From NCBI GenBank assembly GCA_020726505.1, contig JAHLEZ010000005.1, positions 2,232,001 through 2,296,000 of the forward strand: a stretch of 64,000 bases of DNA, in the 5' to 3' direction. The stretch is from Leptodontidium sp. MPI-SDFR-AT-0119. Taxonomy: Eukaryota; Ascomycota; Leotiomycetes; Helotiales; Leptodontidiaceae. The translations under genes were made by a program, and so were the position numbers. Under the pieces are notes generated by a model, which saw nothing but the letters and a program-made list of their open reading frames with translations, searched no databases and was not told where the DNA came from. Shown here piece by piece: positions 11,236-23,260 of this stretch; positions within the stretch are counted from its first letter, which is position 1; the number at the start of each line of letters is the position of its first letter.

Positions 11236-12268
11236 GACGGAGGGTTATTTGTCGTGCAGATATTCTTTCTCGTGTTGAACCACTGCTTAAGGGTATTCTC
11301 AAGCTGGAGCTGTGGACCTGGAAGGATTTAAGATGGTGGGGTTCCTCCAGAAATGTCGTATCGCGGGGGTACTTGACTTGGCGACGCGTTATTGACGCGT
11401 TAAACGCGATATTTCGAGAGCAGGAGCTCAATTAGACAGATTGAATGCGTAATCGCGCATGTAGATGGGAAAAAAGCATTTAAGATGATGTTCTTTGCTG
11501 GGGTTTGGCAGGATGGATGGTCTTGGAAGAGGTCGCTTACCTACTTGGGCAGCAAATCCAACTTGGACTTCGAATCTTCCATCACCCTCTCCAGACTTTC
11601 TCAATTACAGGTTTAAGCAGAGAATGCTTCTAACGATATTTGCCAAGCCTTCAGTCTGATAGGGAGTTAAACATGTCTCTATTGTACGGTGATGTTGTAG
11701 ACGTCTCATAGGTTATACAACTTTCAAGCAAGGACAAGTTCTAAATCTATCTGAAAATGCTCCTTCGGTCCTTCGAATTCTCGGTATAGTACTCAAGTTA
11801 GTATTGAAAGTATTGCTTCCGTTCTTGCAGCTAACTATTGCGTATCTAGGCACAGTACTCTCTTTGAATTTGGCTGACTTTGCTCACCAGACCTCGGCAT
11901 CTCGTTGTTCTTTTCCTCACGGGAACATCAATATTTCATCCAAGATCACAGTCAGTCACAGATATCCACCATCCACTTCTCCTCGTCAGCATGTCGTCGT
12001 CATATCCCCATACTAGGTTATATGAAAAGTTTCTCTGGTCGTCCTAACCAGCGCTACGGTAGTGGATGCCGGTCGAAGCGCTGATCAGATTTACCGTTTG
12101 CCGGGTGATTACTCATAAGGATACTTTCTGTTGATGCCGAGGAATGATCACAAACGATATTGTGTACCGTCAGATCCGTTTCATCCTCAATTTATATCTC
12201 CAGGTCTGGGACGATAGAGCTTCCCTACAGCCAAACCAAAAGCCTACACTGTCACAAACACCACAACG
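11236..12268. other. Divergent intergenic region, no gene
   Basis: About 1 kb between fta1 and the DUF302 gene. It holds near-palindromic GACGCGT motifs around 11383-11400 (gcgacgcgttattgacgcgtt), which contain the MluI cell-cycle box core ACGCGT twice, directly upstream of fta1. In yeasts ACGCGT (MCB) drives G1/S genes. A short plus-strand frame at 11804-12016 has no support. Confidence 0.4.
11383..11402. promoter_or_regulatory. Two ACGCGT (MCB-like) boxes upstream of fta1
   Basis: Two copies of GACGCGTTA lie about 10 bp apart, 150-170 bp upstream of the fta1 start codon. ACGCGT is the core bound by MBF in yeasts and by related APSES factors in filamentous fungi. A cell-cycle gene such as a kinetochore subunit is a sensible target. 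Sequence match only; binding is inferred. Confidence 0.4.
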
Positions 12269-12855
12269 ATGTCTTACTCTCCGGTTTCTAAAACACAGAC
12301 GTTCGAGGCAACTCGCCTCACCCTCATCTCTCCAAAACCCTACGACGATGTCCTGACAAGTCTCTACTCTTCCATCGGCTCACCAGATGCCGTCGGCGAA
12401 TGGCCAAAGATGGCGGGGAAGATCTCCAAATCAGAAGATGCACGAGAGCAATTCACCAACGCCGTTAACAGCCTGGTGGGACCTCATGGCTTCATGATCT
12501 TCCAGGTATCTTCACTTATTATCTACCATTGAAGTGTTTACACTAAACAACATAAACAAAGGAATTCAACCACGGTGCCTGGATTCCTCTCTTCGGTACG
12601 GGCGAAGGATTGAAATCCAAGAGAATCATCCTCGGCAATCCTTTGATCGCTATCACCATGCTCAAACATGACATCAATGCTGGACTCTTCGTCCCGGTTG
12701 AGATCTTGGTCCTAGAGAGGAAAGAGGGTACTGAGATCACTTATGATTTGCCCAGTGGCTTGATCGCTGGTCTGAATAAGGATCCAGAGCTGGTGAAGGC
12801 TGCAGAGATACTGGACGCGAAGTTGGCAGGGTTGTTAAAGCATGCGCTTTCTTGA
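12269..12855 (+). CDS. DUF302-domain protein
   Basis: Exons 12269-12505 and 12562-12855 (56-bp intron, GTATCT...AAAG) encode 176 residues. The fold signature matches DUF302/TT1751-like proteins: a short N-terminal strand (FEATRLTLISPKPYDDVLTSL), then GFMIFQ/EFNHGAWIPLFG across the intron, and the conserved KSKRIILGNPLIAITMLKHDINAGLFVPVEILV block, followed by a C-terminal helix. These are small soluble proteins of unknown function, in bacteria sometimes linked to stress. No partner gene is evident. The start was chosen as the first ATG, with phases closing exactly. Confidence 0.85.
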
Positions 12856-13572
12856 ATTTAGGGTTTGTTTTCGTTAAGCGCATCCCGATGCGGTTGGACT
12901 GATGCAAAACCGATGTTGTTTTTATTTGTTTTGTGGGTTTTTGCTTCCGAGATGCGAAGAGGTGACAAGTTAAGCTTGGACGAAAAGCATGTTGATGTGG
13001 AGGATGTCAGGTTATCCAGCATTGGGGTCACCCCGGATGTTTGAGCACGGATTCCTCTTTTCAAAATCAAGCACCTTTGCAATATGACAGGATTGTGTCA
13101 GTCCTGTGCTCTCAACACAGCTTGGGACAATACCCGGTAAGTCTTCCATTTTCCAAACCTCCCTCTGATACTTCGCATCTCCCTGCAAAAGTTTTACAGT
13201 ACATGCACAATGTTCCAAATTGGGAATTAAGCTTTCTGTTAAATTGAAGCATTCGGTGAGGCCGGGTTTCACTCTCCAGCAAGTGGGGTTCGAGACTCCT
13301 GATCGACTCAAGCGAGATCCATGTATCACGGCTAGACATCGGAGTTTTGTAAGGCTGAGCCTGCTGGAAGTATATGAAGCGGAGAATCCCCTTGAGCTGT
13401 CCGTAATCGCTGCAATTATTTCGTCATTCCGTATTGCTATTGTTGTGTGTTGAAGCATCGTTTCCCACCTGAATCTTTCCTATTCAAGTTTTCCTTCTTT
13501 TGCCTTTTGCCTTCTCTGAACGCCCTGGGACACTCTAATTCAACACAACTACTCCCCAGAAACATCCCAAAA
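12856..13572. other. Intergenic, no gene
   Basis: Overlapping short frames on both strands without coding character. It would include the promoter of the membrane protein at 13573. Confidence 0.4.
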
Positions 13573-14275
13573 ATGGTCTCTATCCTCTTCAAACTAGTCC
13601 CGGAATCCATCTCCCAGAAGCCAATCTACCAGAAATTCCTACGGTGCCTCCGAATCTACAGCTTTATCGCCTCGATCTCCGGCACAATCCTCTTTATTAT
13701 TTACCTCATCACCCTCGGCTCGACCCTGACGACAGCACATGGTATTGTCCTCACAATAGCCATCCTGTCAGCAGTATATACGGCCATCAGCACGGTATTG
13801 ATCTGTTTTGTCCCTTCCGGAGGCAACATTGTGGATGCCGTGAGATGGATCTTCAGCATGCTCTTCTTTCTTGGGTGGGGTGTCAATACGGCCGTTTTGG
13901 GGAGCGAGACGAGTTCTTGTGGCGGAGGGAGCAAGAAGAAACGCAATGATTCCGACAGTGGTTCGGGGAGTTGTGGGTTGTTGGGGGCGGTTGTTGCTGT
14001 TTCCGTGTTGAATCTGTGAGTCCTTTTCGAAGCCACGTTTTCTCATGCCATCTTGTTGGCTTGAAAATCCTACTCGGACCCTGGTGCTGGAACGTTGGGA
14101 AGAAATGCATTGAAAAAGCGCTTGCTGATGTGTGTTTCCTAGCCTCGGCTTCTTCATCGGCTCACTGGTGGAAGATATTCCAGATGCAGAGAAACTGAAG
14201 AATCCTCTAAAGAAACAGAAGGAAGCTAGCAGCAAGGCTACGCGGACAGGAGGCTATGAACCGGTGGATGTTTGA
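13573..14275 (+). CDS. Small four-helix membrane protein (MARVEL-like topology)
   Basis: Exons 13573-14015 and 14143-14275 with a 127-bp intron (GTGAGT...CTAG) give 191 residues. After a short amphipathic N-terminus (MVSILFKLVPESISQKP), hydrophobic segments lie at about residues 30-50 (FIASISGTILFIIYLITLG), 55-78, 88-105 (AVRWIFSMLFFLGWGVNTAVLG) and, across the splice, 128-150 (GLLGAVVAVSVLNLLGFFIGS). The loop before the last segment is Gly/Ser/Lys-rich with a CGGGSKKK patch. The polar tail ends in TGGYEPVDV. This layout resembles fungal MARVEL-type proteins, but no defining motif is present, so the function is unknown. The frame is open upstream; the Met at 13573 is preferred because membrane topology begins there and upstream codons look non-coding. 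Confidence 0.7.
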
Positions 14276-14943
14276 TTGGGAAATCAGAACACATCGTGCA
14301 GGTGAATGAGGGAAGCTTAGCGATATCGCCGCTTTAGAGAATATGATGGATCAATTACAAGCGAACCTGAAGAATCAATCCAATGTGAGATATTCCAAAA
14401 TAGGCAATTTCTTTGTCCCTAAATCTAATTTGCACTAATTGGGCGTAGCGTGGCGACTCGCATCCTGACAGTTGCGTCAATATAAGATTCTTTTGCCTAC
14501 TTCACGATTCGAATTGATCCTCTCCTCCTTCTCTAGCCTTCTCGACATCAACATTGCGAAATTGCTCTGAATCAAGTCCAACTTTTTTTTTTTTTTTTTT
14601 TTTTCATCTTGGTTTTGCAGCACTAGAGATCCCTTGCCACAGCGTAGTCCTTCATTTGGCGTTGTTTTGTTTGTCTTTTATCGTTGTCTTCCTTGGCCTT
14701 CCCACCCACGAAAAGTCACAGCGCGCGATAATTCTGTGCCCCCAGATCGAAGCATACTCCTTAGCACCACTTGTTGTCTTTTGGGCTGCACCCGATTAGC
14801 TCATCCTCCTCCTTGCGTTGAACTGTTTGCTGCATACATCCAGCTGAGCTCCCTTGCCTGCCTGCCTGCTGTTGCTTGCTTCTTTGCTTCCTTGGTCCCA
14901 AACGACAAACACACTCATCGTATCTACAACCAAAGCCGCAGAG
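14276..14943. other. Intergenic with a 22-nt T tract
   Basis: A run of 22 T lies at 14583-14604. The following C/T-rich DNA up to 14943 looks like a fungal promoter and 5' leader of the next gene. No other gene recognised. Confidence 0.45.
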
Positions 14944-17904
14944 ATGGTGACCTCATTCTGCAAAGAATACGATGAGATTGTCATGTACATCATCCGCAGT
15001 GGGAGTTATAAAGAGCCAGAAATCAAGCTTTCTTTCGCACCTGCAATCTTGAAACCACAAAACTTGTACTGCAAGAAGAAGAAAGAGTTATGGAATAAAA
15101 TCAGAAACAGAATGATTGATGTAAGTGAAGGATTCAATCTGACCACTTGAACATTGCTGACTTGTCCTAGGATGGTATATTAATCATCCAGGAGTTCGAC
15201 GGAGCTATTCCTGTCAACGTCGGTCTGCATCCAGAGACGATCATTGAAGAGTATCCAGATCTAAGAGAACAATGCCATTGGATTGCAAACTACTTTCACT
15301 CTTCGTCATATCATGGGAATACGAATACTTGTATGAACAAGATAATTGAGCACTTTCGAACCTACAATGGTCCTTATGGTAAGATCCATTTATCTCCAAT
15401 GCTGCGACAGCTGCTGATAACTCATAGTTCCCCCCTGTCTTCGAATCCCATATCCTACATCGTCCTCGGCACCTAGCGTCCAACCGCTTGGTGAATGCAA
15501 AGAGTACGTCGATCTGATCAGCTGTGTTGTGAAGACAGCTCTTCTCTTTACAGACCCGCAAAAGATCACAGAGAAGGAAGTCTTACAGACAATTAACCTT
15601 GATGGGCGAATGTGGAAGCAAGTGCTAGTCGAGCGCTCCCTCCAACGAATGGTCAAAGATAATGTCTTGATTCCAGTCTGCAAGCAGAAAGAAAGACGGG
15701 TCTATAAGCTTTGCACCTTCTTGGAAGCTAAGCGCTTTTACAGACGAGGCAATGCGGATTGGCTCACGGACAATAACATCCATCGGAGTTGGATTCAGCT
15801 CCGGGAATTCCTCAACGCCAATGTCGAGAGCTTTACACAGGCTCAGCTGATTGAGCTGTTCGGTCCCGAGACCGGCACTCGTTACGATGCTCTACAGGCT
15901 GATTTCCAGGCCAAGGTCAAGACGGAAATCCTAGATGATGGAGACGCACCACAAGTCCCGTCATCCATCGACAGCTCGCGAAGTTACCAACCGACAACAG
16001 ATATCCGGAAAGGGGCTACGCGAGAAAGAGCATGGACAGTCAGTAGTAATGAGTCAGAGTCCCCACGACCAAGACCAGTTACAATCAAGGCTGAGCCAAT
16101 GCTTCCTGCCAGTCCTATGTTCAATCAAGCACCCTCCAACGATGAGCAACCACCAACTGATCCCCCTCAACTCGGTAAGCGAAAGGAGCACCCAGCAAAC
16201 AGATCTCCCAGCCACAAGCACATCAGGCTTTCAACGGAGCCAAACAGCACGGATTCGGACGCTATGGCTAGAGCTCGGAAGTACTTCGCAGATAATTACA
16301 ATGCTACTTACGATACTGTAGTCCCAGAAGCCGTGTCGAACACCATCCCTGATTTGGCAGCGCAGCTGGAGTTGTTGCAACATGACTCGAGGGACACAGG
16401 CTCAAGGACAATCCCCGACCTAACTGCAAAGCTCGAGTGGTTGCAGCACAGCTCCACAGGTCCGGTAGATCGTCAAAAGAAGCTTCCAAAATCCAATCGA
16501 GCCCCGGAGTTGAGATCTCCAGCCCCAGACTCTGAAAGCAATATTATGCCTGGTTCTAATCCAGTCAAGGCCCCATCGATCGGAGACCTACGAGGGCCGC
16601 TGGAAATCCCTCGTCCTACAAACGGCGTAAATCCGACTTCTCAGCCGGGCCTGTATTCAGTTCAGCCTCCTCAACTACCTGGTCACACTGTTCAGGGCTT
16701 TAGACCTTACGGTTATTTTAGTCTACCACCATCCTTGATTCCGCCTACCCATCCACCAAGGGTGATTTCAGGACCTAGCCGGACACCGAATCAAAATCTG
16801 CAGAGCTATCAAGGAAATAGCTATCCACCTTTCAACAATGTAGGGCACCAATACCAGCCGGGTCCAGCTGGAGGTGTACCAGGAGGTAACCCAAGGTACA
16901 ATCAGCAACTCCTCCCAGGCGAAACACCCGCACCACCAAATCCCTACTCCGCCAACGCAAACACCATCAATCAATACTGCCTATCACAATACTCACCACA
17001 CCCAGCTCTCAATCCACCCCCTACAAACCCAGTCCAAACATGGCCAGACCCAACGGAAACCCCCCTAATCCTCCACACCTCAACCCTCGCCTTCCCTCCA
17101 CCAACCGACCTCCAAGCCATAAAAGCCTGGTTCGCCTCCCCCATCCAAAGCGGCCTCAAGCTCTGGCACGAATCCCGAATCGAGCACCACTCCAGCTGGA
17201 AAGCACTCATCCCCCTCCTCGAAGCCGCAACAGGCCTCTCCCACCCCTGCATAACCAAACACATGATGATAGCATGCGATCTAGTCCTTGATAAGAACCA
17301 GACGAAAACGCCAGTCACGAAAAAGCAGAAATGTGAGATTGGATTCAGGGCGATGGAGATGGTGGTTGAAGAGATGAATACACCTTGGAAGGGAGATGGG
17401 AATTCGAGGACTTGGGTGACGGTTGCGTTGCAGTGCTATGCTACGTGGGTGGTTAGTCAGTGGAAGATTGGTGTTCATAGGAAGGCGCAGGCTGTGAAAG
17501 CCAGACGCGGGGAGCTACCTGCGGTGTTTGGATTTGAGTGGGGGGAGCGCACGGTTGGAAGTGTGAGTGGGAGTGCGGGTGGGATTGGGAGTTCGGAGAC
17601 TGCTGCGCCAGGACAGAGACAGATGAGAGATCTGTCTTGGTTGAAGCCTGTTGAGGAGGAGGAGGAAATTTCGACGAAAGGGAGGACGACTAGAAAGTCT
17701 AAGAAGCCGAGTACGAAAACAAGTACTGGTGCGAGTGAGGCGGGGAACGAGAAAATTCGTAAGGAGATGGTGAAAGCTGAGAAGGGTCGTGTTGTTTTTA
17801 AGGCGGACATGGATGCTGATGTGGATGCTGATGCTAATGCTGAAGGGAAGAAGAAAGGGAAAGGGAAAGGGAGACAAGAGATTATTGTGATTGATAGTGA
17901 TTGA
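14944..17904 (+). CDS. Large hypothetical protein, Pro/Gln-rich middle, basic C-terminus with SIM-like end
   Basis: Exons 14944-15120, 15171-15378 and 15428-17904 close in phase to 953 residues. The N-terminal ~300 residues are compact and alternate helices and strands in a way that suggests tandem winged-helix-like units (for example KITEKEVLQTINLDGRMWKQVLVERSLQRMVKDNVLIPV), but I cannot name the family. Residues ~330-640 are Pro/Ser/Gln-rich and disordered-looking. A second compact region (about 650-780) contains WFASPIQSGLKLWHESRIEHHSSW. The C-terminus is Lys/Glu-rich (GKKKGKGKGR) and ends in IIVIDSD, a good match to the SUMO-interacting motif pattern of hydrophobics followed by acidics. 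A nuclear or chromatin role is an inference only. The stop codon is embedded in a 10-bp minisatellite. Confidence 0.7.
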
Positions 17905-18030
17905 TAGTGATTGATAGTGATTGATAGTGATTGATAGTGATTGATAGTGATTGATAGTGATTGATAGTGATTGATAGTGATTGATAGTGATTGATAGTGA
18001 TTGATAGTGATTGATAGTGATTGATAGTGA
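17891..18030. repeat. 10-bp minisatellite, 14 perfect copies
   Basis: The unit TTGATAGTGA is repeated 14 times without error, followed by a partial, diverged copy to about 18043. The first unit supplies the last codons (IDSD) and stop of the upstream gene. Because the unit is not a multiple of three and carries TGA and TAG, every plus-strand frame through the array is closed. Perfect conservation suggests recent expansion. Confidence 0.95.
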
Positions 18031-18360
18031 TTGATAGTAATAGTGAGGATGAAGATGGGTGATTTGAGTTTCTTGGCGATATGTTTGTACGACGATAGGA
18101 TTTGTGTTTCTGACGGGTTGGATTCGGGAGTTCATGATTGGAGTTTGTTGGAGGATACCCTAGCAGTTGGAGTTGAGAAGTATTTGGATGATCTTTGTAT
18201 ACCGACTAGAACTGCTGGGTTGTTTCCCCGACTCACTACGATATACAAATGCTCACTTTGTACTGTACAGGCTTTGTGTCTGTTCATCATGAAATTTTCT
18301 ACAGCATCAAACTCAAGGAAGTCTAAGAGTGCATGGAAATTGACTGACTCATTACTCACT

Positions 18361-20389
18361 TCACATCAATCCCTCTTCCACCCCCTTAATCTGCAAAGCC
18401 AACATCCTACTATACCACCTACAAAGCGCCAAATTCCCACCCATGAACCAAAACCCCGGGTGTCCACTCCCCCTCCACAGAGTTCTAATCTCACCCTCCT
18501 CATCAAAACCCCAGACATCCCTCGTCCTATCCGCAACCTCATCCCCGAAGATCTTCCTACACTGCGTACGCATATTCAAATACCCCGTCGCGAAAATAAT
18601 CTCATCCGCCTCCATACTCTCACCATCCTCAAATACCAATCCCTTCGCTGTAATCTCACTAATCTCGCACCCAGATTTAACTTTTATCTTCCCATCTATA
18701 ATGAGCTGGCTACATCCAACATCGATATAATACCCTCCTCCGCGCTGCAAATACTTTATCCAGAGTCCACTCCCATCAGGTCCCTTATCCAGTCTAAACC
18801 CCGCCCTCTCCAACCCCTCCAACGTCTCGCAATCCTCACCAGCTTGCACAACAGTCATATCGATATTCATCCTCTTCACCACCGCGTTCGGCACACTCAT
18901 GAATACCACGTCGGCATCATCCGTCGCCGGCCCGTCATCACTCCATAACCCAGCCATGTGCCGCAGGTTCGTGTCAGCGTTCAACACGAGCGTCGTCGAG
19001 CGCTGGATCAGCGTCACGGAATACCCGTTCTTGTGGTACGCTTGTGCGATGTCGTGCGCGGAGTTGCAGCACCCGACTATCACGGCGCGTTTGTTCTGTC
19101 CGTGGGCAGGCAGGGCGCCGGTGAAGGAGGAGGAGTGTACGAGGCGGCTGCCGGTGAATGTTGACATGCCTTTTATGTTGGGCATGTTGGGCTCGCCGCT
19201 GGCGCCTGTGGCTTGGATTATGTGCTGGAAGTTTGATGTTAGTCTTATTCACGATAAGATATTAAAGAGGAGAAAAAGTTACCTTGGGATGTAAAACCCG
19301 TGATTGAGTATTCCCATCAACCACTCGCTCGAGATCAACAGTCCAATGCGCTGATTTATCATCCCAAGCTGCTTTGGAAACGGTAGTTTTTGTCCAGGCA
19401 TTTAGTTCGAGCAATTTGACGTATGACTCGAACCAATCCCCAAGTTTATCTTTAGGCGTGAAAATTGGCCAGTACTCCGGGAACGGCATGTATGGTAGAT
19501 GGTCGAACCATACACAATCGTGTAGGACTAGTTGGTGGTATCGAGAACGCCAGTTATCGCCTATTCTATCCTCGCGGTCGACAATGAGGGATTTGATCCC
19601 GAGCATCTTGAGTCGTGCTGCGACTGTGAGGCCGGATTGTCCTGCGCCTGGGGAAGTCAGCTTTACGTCTATGGCATTGGCGTGGGGGAAACGTCGAAGA
19701 AGTAAAATTTTTTTTTTTTTGAAGGAGTGGGACATACCAACAATAAGCACAGTCGGCTCCTCACCACCCTCAAATGCCTCCTCGATTTTCCGTCGATCCG
19801 CCCAATTCTCCTGCGAATCATGCTCACCGTGCTTCACTCCATAAGGTCTCTTCTTCCCAATCGCCTCCTCAAACCCCCGCAATTGCTTCAAAAATGTGAA
19901 CAGCGTGAAGACTTTCCATACCCCCTCTGCCTCAACTAGACGGACGAATCCTTCGCCGCTGCCAACATCTGTCTCAACTTTCAGAAATGCTTGGACAGTC
20001 TGTACTTCTTCGTTATTGAGAGATGAGGATTGTGGGGATCGGTAGGAAGAGCTTGTGTCGAGGGAGAGAGATGTGATGCGTGAGGGGTTTGTCTTCAGGA
20101 GAGAGAGGATCTTGGATGGGCCGGCGAGGGTGTGGAAATCCCAGGTGAGGCACAGCTGATCACGCCAGTAGGATTCAGTGAGGAAGAGCTCGGAGAGGGT
20201 TGAGAGGGAGGGGCTTTTGATGTTTTGGTTGAAGGATGACACCCATTTTGAAGCGATGTCGTGGGCATTGACGGGCTTGGAGTTGGATCCTCCTGTGGGA
20301 AATTGTGCGGTGGTGAGAGGGAATGAACCGGGCTCGACTCGGTCTGATGACGGCACAGAGGTTGGGGATTGGACTGCAACGCTTCCCAT
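18361..20389 (-). CDS. Flavin-containing monooxygenase-like FAD/NAD(P)-dependent oxidoreductase
   Basis: Exons 20389-19738, 19647-19283 and 19224-18361 close in phase to 626 residues. An NTF2-like N-terminal half (residues ~40-190, with WRDQLCLTWDFHTLAGP and VWKVFTLFTFL) precedes the FAD-binding Rossmann motif VLIVGAGQSGL (about 214-224). FxGxWxxS-like features are replaced by GDNWRSRYHQLVLHD. The second nucleotide-binding motif is VIVGCCNSAHDIA (387-399), and ATGYLN is the conserved C-terminal ATG motif. This matches the fungal/plant FMO (YUCCA-like, N- or S-oxidation or Baeyer-Villiger) group of about 600-640 residues. The substrate is unknown. Intron 1 contains a T/A homopolymer. No biosynthetic partner genes are adjacent. 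Confidence 0.88.
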
Positions 20390-21180
20390 GGTTGTGAGAT
20401 GATTGATAATCTAAGAGAGATATTCGAAAACAGATGGATATACTGGATAGTTGAAGGGAGGTGAAGGAGCTGAGGAGAGTAGAAAACAACAGGAGAAAAG
20501 CCAGATATTCAGGTATTTAAACAATAAACATCGATCCACTCTTGAGATCAGATGAGGGAAACTTTCCCGATTGCTCGTGATCACTCACATGCTGGTGGCT
20601 TGAGGACTTCCTCATCTATTGGAATATCAATTGCCATCCTGGCCTTGCATGCATATCGGCCTATGTACTGGGTACGTGTTGGACGGGGAAGAGTGAGGGG
20701 ATCGCGGGGTTGGATGAGTGTTGGTGGGGTGGGCAGACTAGTCTCGGATTACCTTCCCTCGTTGGATGCTTGCCCGGATTCCCGTTCTGGGTTAAACCAG
20801 CATGGACAATGAAAATAGAACCGAGGATAAGTAAGCAATAGAAGGTTGCGTAGCACAGGAGAATTTGTGCAAACGTGCATGGCCATTCAAGAGAGTATCT
20901 AGGGAGGTACCTTAGGGTGCAAACTCCACTCGTCGTGGGAACGGACCTTGTCTTCTCACGTGAACTGTTGTCACATGTCATCCTGGGCTGTCATCGGCAT
21001 GGTGTTTGATATCAGATTCGCAGAGACTATCCTTCCTTGCACGAAGAAAATTAAGTTACAGATGACTAAAAGTGATTGCAACGGATGAACAAACGCCTAG
21101 CACAGCAACAACACAGCGCAAGCCTTCCCAGAAGCGACAGAACAAGCCGACCCAGGACAATGCACCGAACAAGCTCATGG
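20390..21180. other. Intergenic, no gene
   Basis: Promoter of the monooxygenase gene (right after 20390) plus the 3' flank of the next minus-strand gene. Short frames only. Confidence 0.4.
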
Positions 21181-21887
21181 CTAAAGCTCCCTGCGCATCC
21201 AGTTCTGCAGATCCCACCAGTCTCGCTGATACGCTTGCATGAGCGGGTTAGGATCGTGTAGGAGGGGCAAGCCGAGGTGGTCATTTTCACATTGTCGATG
21301 GGCATTCCGCCAGAAGTCGTTGTATTCCGGTCGGAATCGCTGCCCAGGATCATCAGCGTCTGTCTGGTTTGTAGGAATAGAGAACAAACCTTTGGCCCTT
21401 CATTGTTCCAATCGCTACCCATCTCGCTGGGTAAGATCTTCCCACCACGCTGACGTATCTTATTCAACTTGATTTTTTCTTCCCGTGTGAATCTGGTACG
21501 ACCAGCGTTATTGGGTCCAACACCCCACCCATCCACTCCGACGCCGCACCAATCATGAGGCGTGGCCCATTCTACATACTTCCGTGTGTAAGGGTCATAT
21601 CTCTCAAACCCTCTGGACACTGGATTCAGTTCTTCGGCATCGTGGGCCGAACGGAATGCATAGGAATCCCTGAGTTGTCAGATAGATTCTTGGGGTGAAA
21701 ACAATTCGCCTTACCAGTTCTGCCACTCGTCTCGCGTAATGGGCTGCTTGGATCCTTTGTGCTGGAGGAAGACATCAGGCCCTTTTCCTGTGATGATATT
21801 GTCCAGTCGACCCCAGAATCCACGATGACCTCGACCTTTGGGGCCATCCTTTGGCCAAACAAATTGCAAGTTCCGTTTTCTTGGCAT
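21181..21887 (-). CDS. Conserved-looking hypothetical protein, Trp/Arg-rich
   Basis: Three exons, 21887-21715, 21669-21390 and 21339-21181, give 203 residues. The second intron is only 50 bp (GTTTGT...CAG), but it has a good CTGAT branch point 12 nt before the acceptor and its removal restores frame. A shorter 26-nt alternative would be too small for a fungal intron. The protein is polar and rich in Trp, Arg and Tyr (WPKDGPKGRGHRGFWGRLDNII, RYDPYTRKYVEWATPHDWCGVGVDGWGV, WWDLQNWMRREL). No signal peptide or membrane segment, and no family recognised. It is probably a real gene because three exons with correct splice signals join in frame. Confidence 0.6.
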
Positions 21888-23260
21888 AGTGGTCTGATGA
21901 AGCTGGGGCTCGTTGACACGAAGATGTACTAGGCAGTGGAATTTGACAGATTGAAGCTCTGATGGATGAAGGAGAAAATGCACGGCTAACTTGGCTCATG
22001 CCATGATCTTATACCTCAGCTCAACAAGTTTGAGCGTTATGGCTTGAACAATCCATAGCTTGTCAATCTTTGCTGTCGATGATTCCATTGCACGTGGGCT
22101 TAAGATTCCAACGGTTTTGAGCAAACGAATGAAGCAATCTAGGAAAGTAAAACGGAGCCTGATCGCGAACACATCACCCCATTCCAAGCCAGCAAAACTC
22201 TTGCCGGCATACGTGTGAGATGGGAGGGAAAAGCCGCCGCTTGACAGGCTGTACATTGGAAGATGTCATGACAAGGTAGTTTGTAAAGTTCAAAGGGGGA
22301 GTCTCGCTTGTGAGATGTCGTTCTTCGAGGAGGTCAGACCAGGGCCCTGAGTGGCTCTCGAAGCGAGTCAAGCTACCTTCACCGCTCGAGTGATTAGGAA
22401 TGGTCTGCCAAAACATCTGGGGGAGGAACGCGACCCTCGAGCAGCAACTTCAACCTCAACCTCAACCTCGTCACCACCTCCAACTCGAACCACTCCTCTT
22501 TCTCTTCGACTCAGCAATCACACAACTGCGCGCCGCAGTAGTGTACACAATACAAGAACGAAAAAACCCATTTGGAACCTCTGCGAAGTTCGATTGTCTA
22601 TTGTACTGCGCGCATACTTCGAGATCAGGCGCGTCGTCGATCTCCAGCCTTGCGACCGACGACAACAACACCCTCCTCCACCAAATTTTCGAACACACTG
22701 CCAACAAATTTCTCTATTCATGTCCTACTAGGGCTCCAGAACATATCTTGGATTGAGCACTCAAAGAATCAAAGAATTGAGGTGTCCTGTAACATTCGAT
22801 CCCGCATCTGCATTGTCTTCTGCAGATTGTGTCCGGTCAAGGCCAATTGGAAGAATTGGAACAACTGCAGACAAAGGCACTGCACTACAGTCTGGTCCTG
22901 TGTATTTGAGAGCATTTCGTGTGCAAATTCGGCCTGGTGGGAAATACTGCAATGATATGAAGGATTTGTGAAGGTGAACAGATGAGAAGTCGCGACACTG
23001 GGCTGGACATACCCACGCATCAGGACACGATACTTGGGCTTTGAGCCTGTCAAAGCATCCGGTTCTAGGGTATTATCCATTTGCCCCCATGAGGTACTGA
23101 GTATTGGGCCTGCAATCGGATTCAGGACGCGTCAAAGCTAGGCACTGAAGGTGGAAGGAAGCTGCTGGGATAGACAGGAAAGCAAAGAAAGAGTCGTTGA
23201 AAGCCTGGACTACCAGCACCAAACTTCTGTGGGATATTTGGTATCTACCACTGAGCAATC
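21888..23260. other. Divergent intergenic region with no supported gene
   Basis: Several overlapping frames, for example 22351-22731, but none has coding character, a recognisable domain or a splice pattern. The part next to 23260 would be the long 5' leader of the sirtuin gene. Confidence 0.35.

Noticed and set aside
17515..18135. Minus-strand frame with repeated SITINHYQ units
   Set aside because: It is only the translation of the 10-bp minisatellite and not a repeat protein.
18031..18948. 305-codon plus-strand open frame
   Set aside because: It is antisense to the flavin monooxygenase exons and begins in the minisatellite; no domain and no coding character of its own.
21340..21389. Frameshift in the 203-residue hypothetical gene
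   Set aside because: The two frames are joined cleanly by a 50-bp intron with a CTGAT branch point, so no mutation is needed.
22351..22731. 126-codon plus-strand frame with Ser/Thr/Pro repeats
   Set aside because: Overlapped by equally long frames in other phases; composition reflects a CAACCTC-rich stretch rather than selection on protein.
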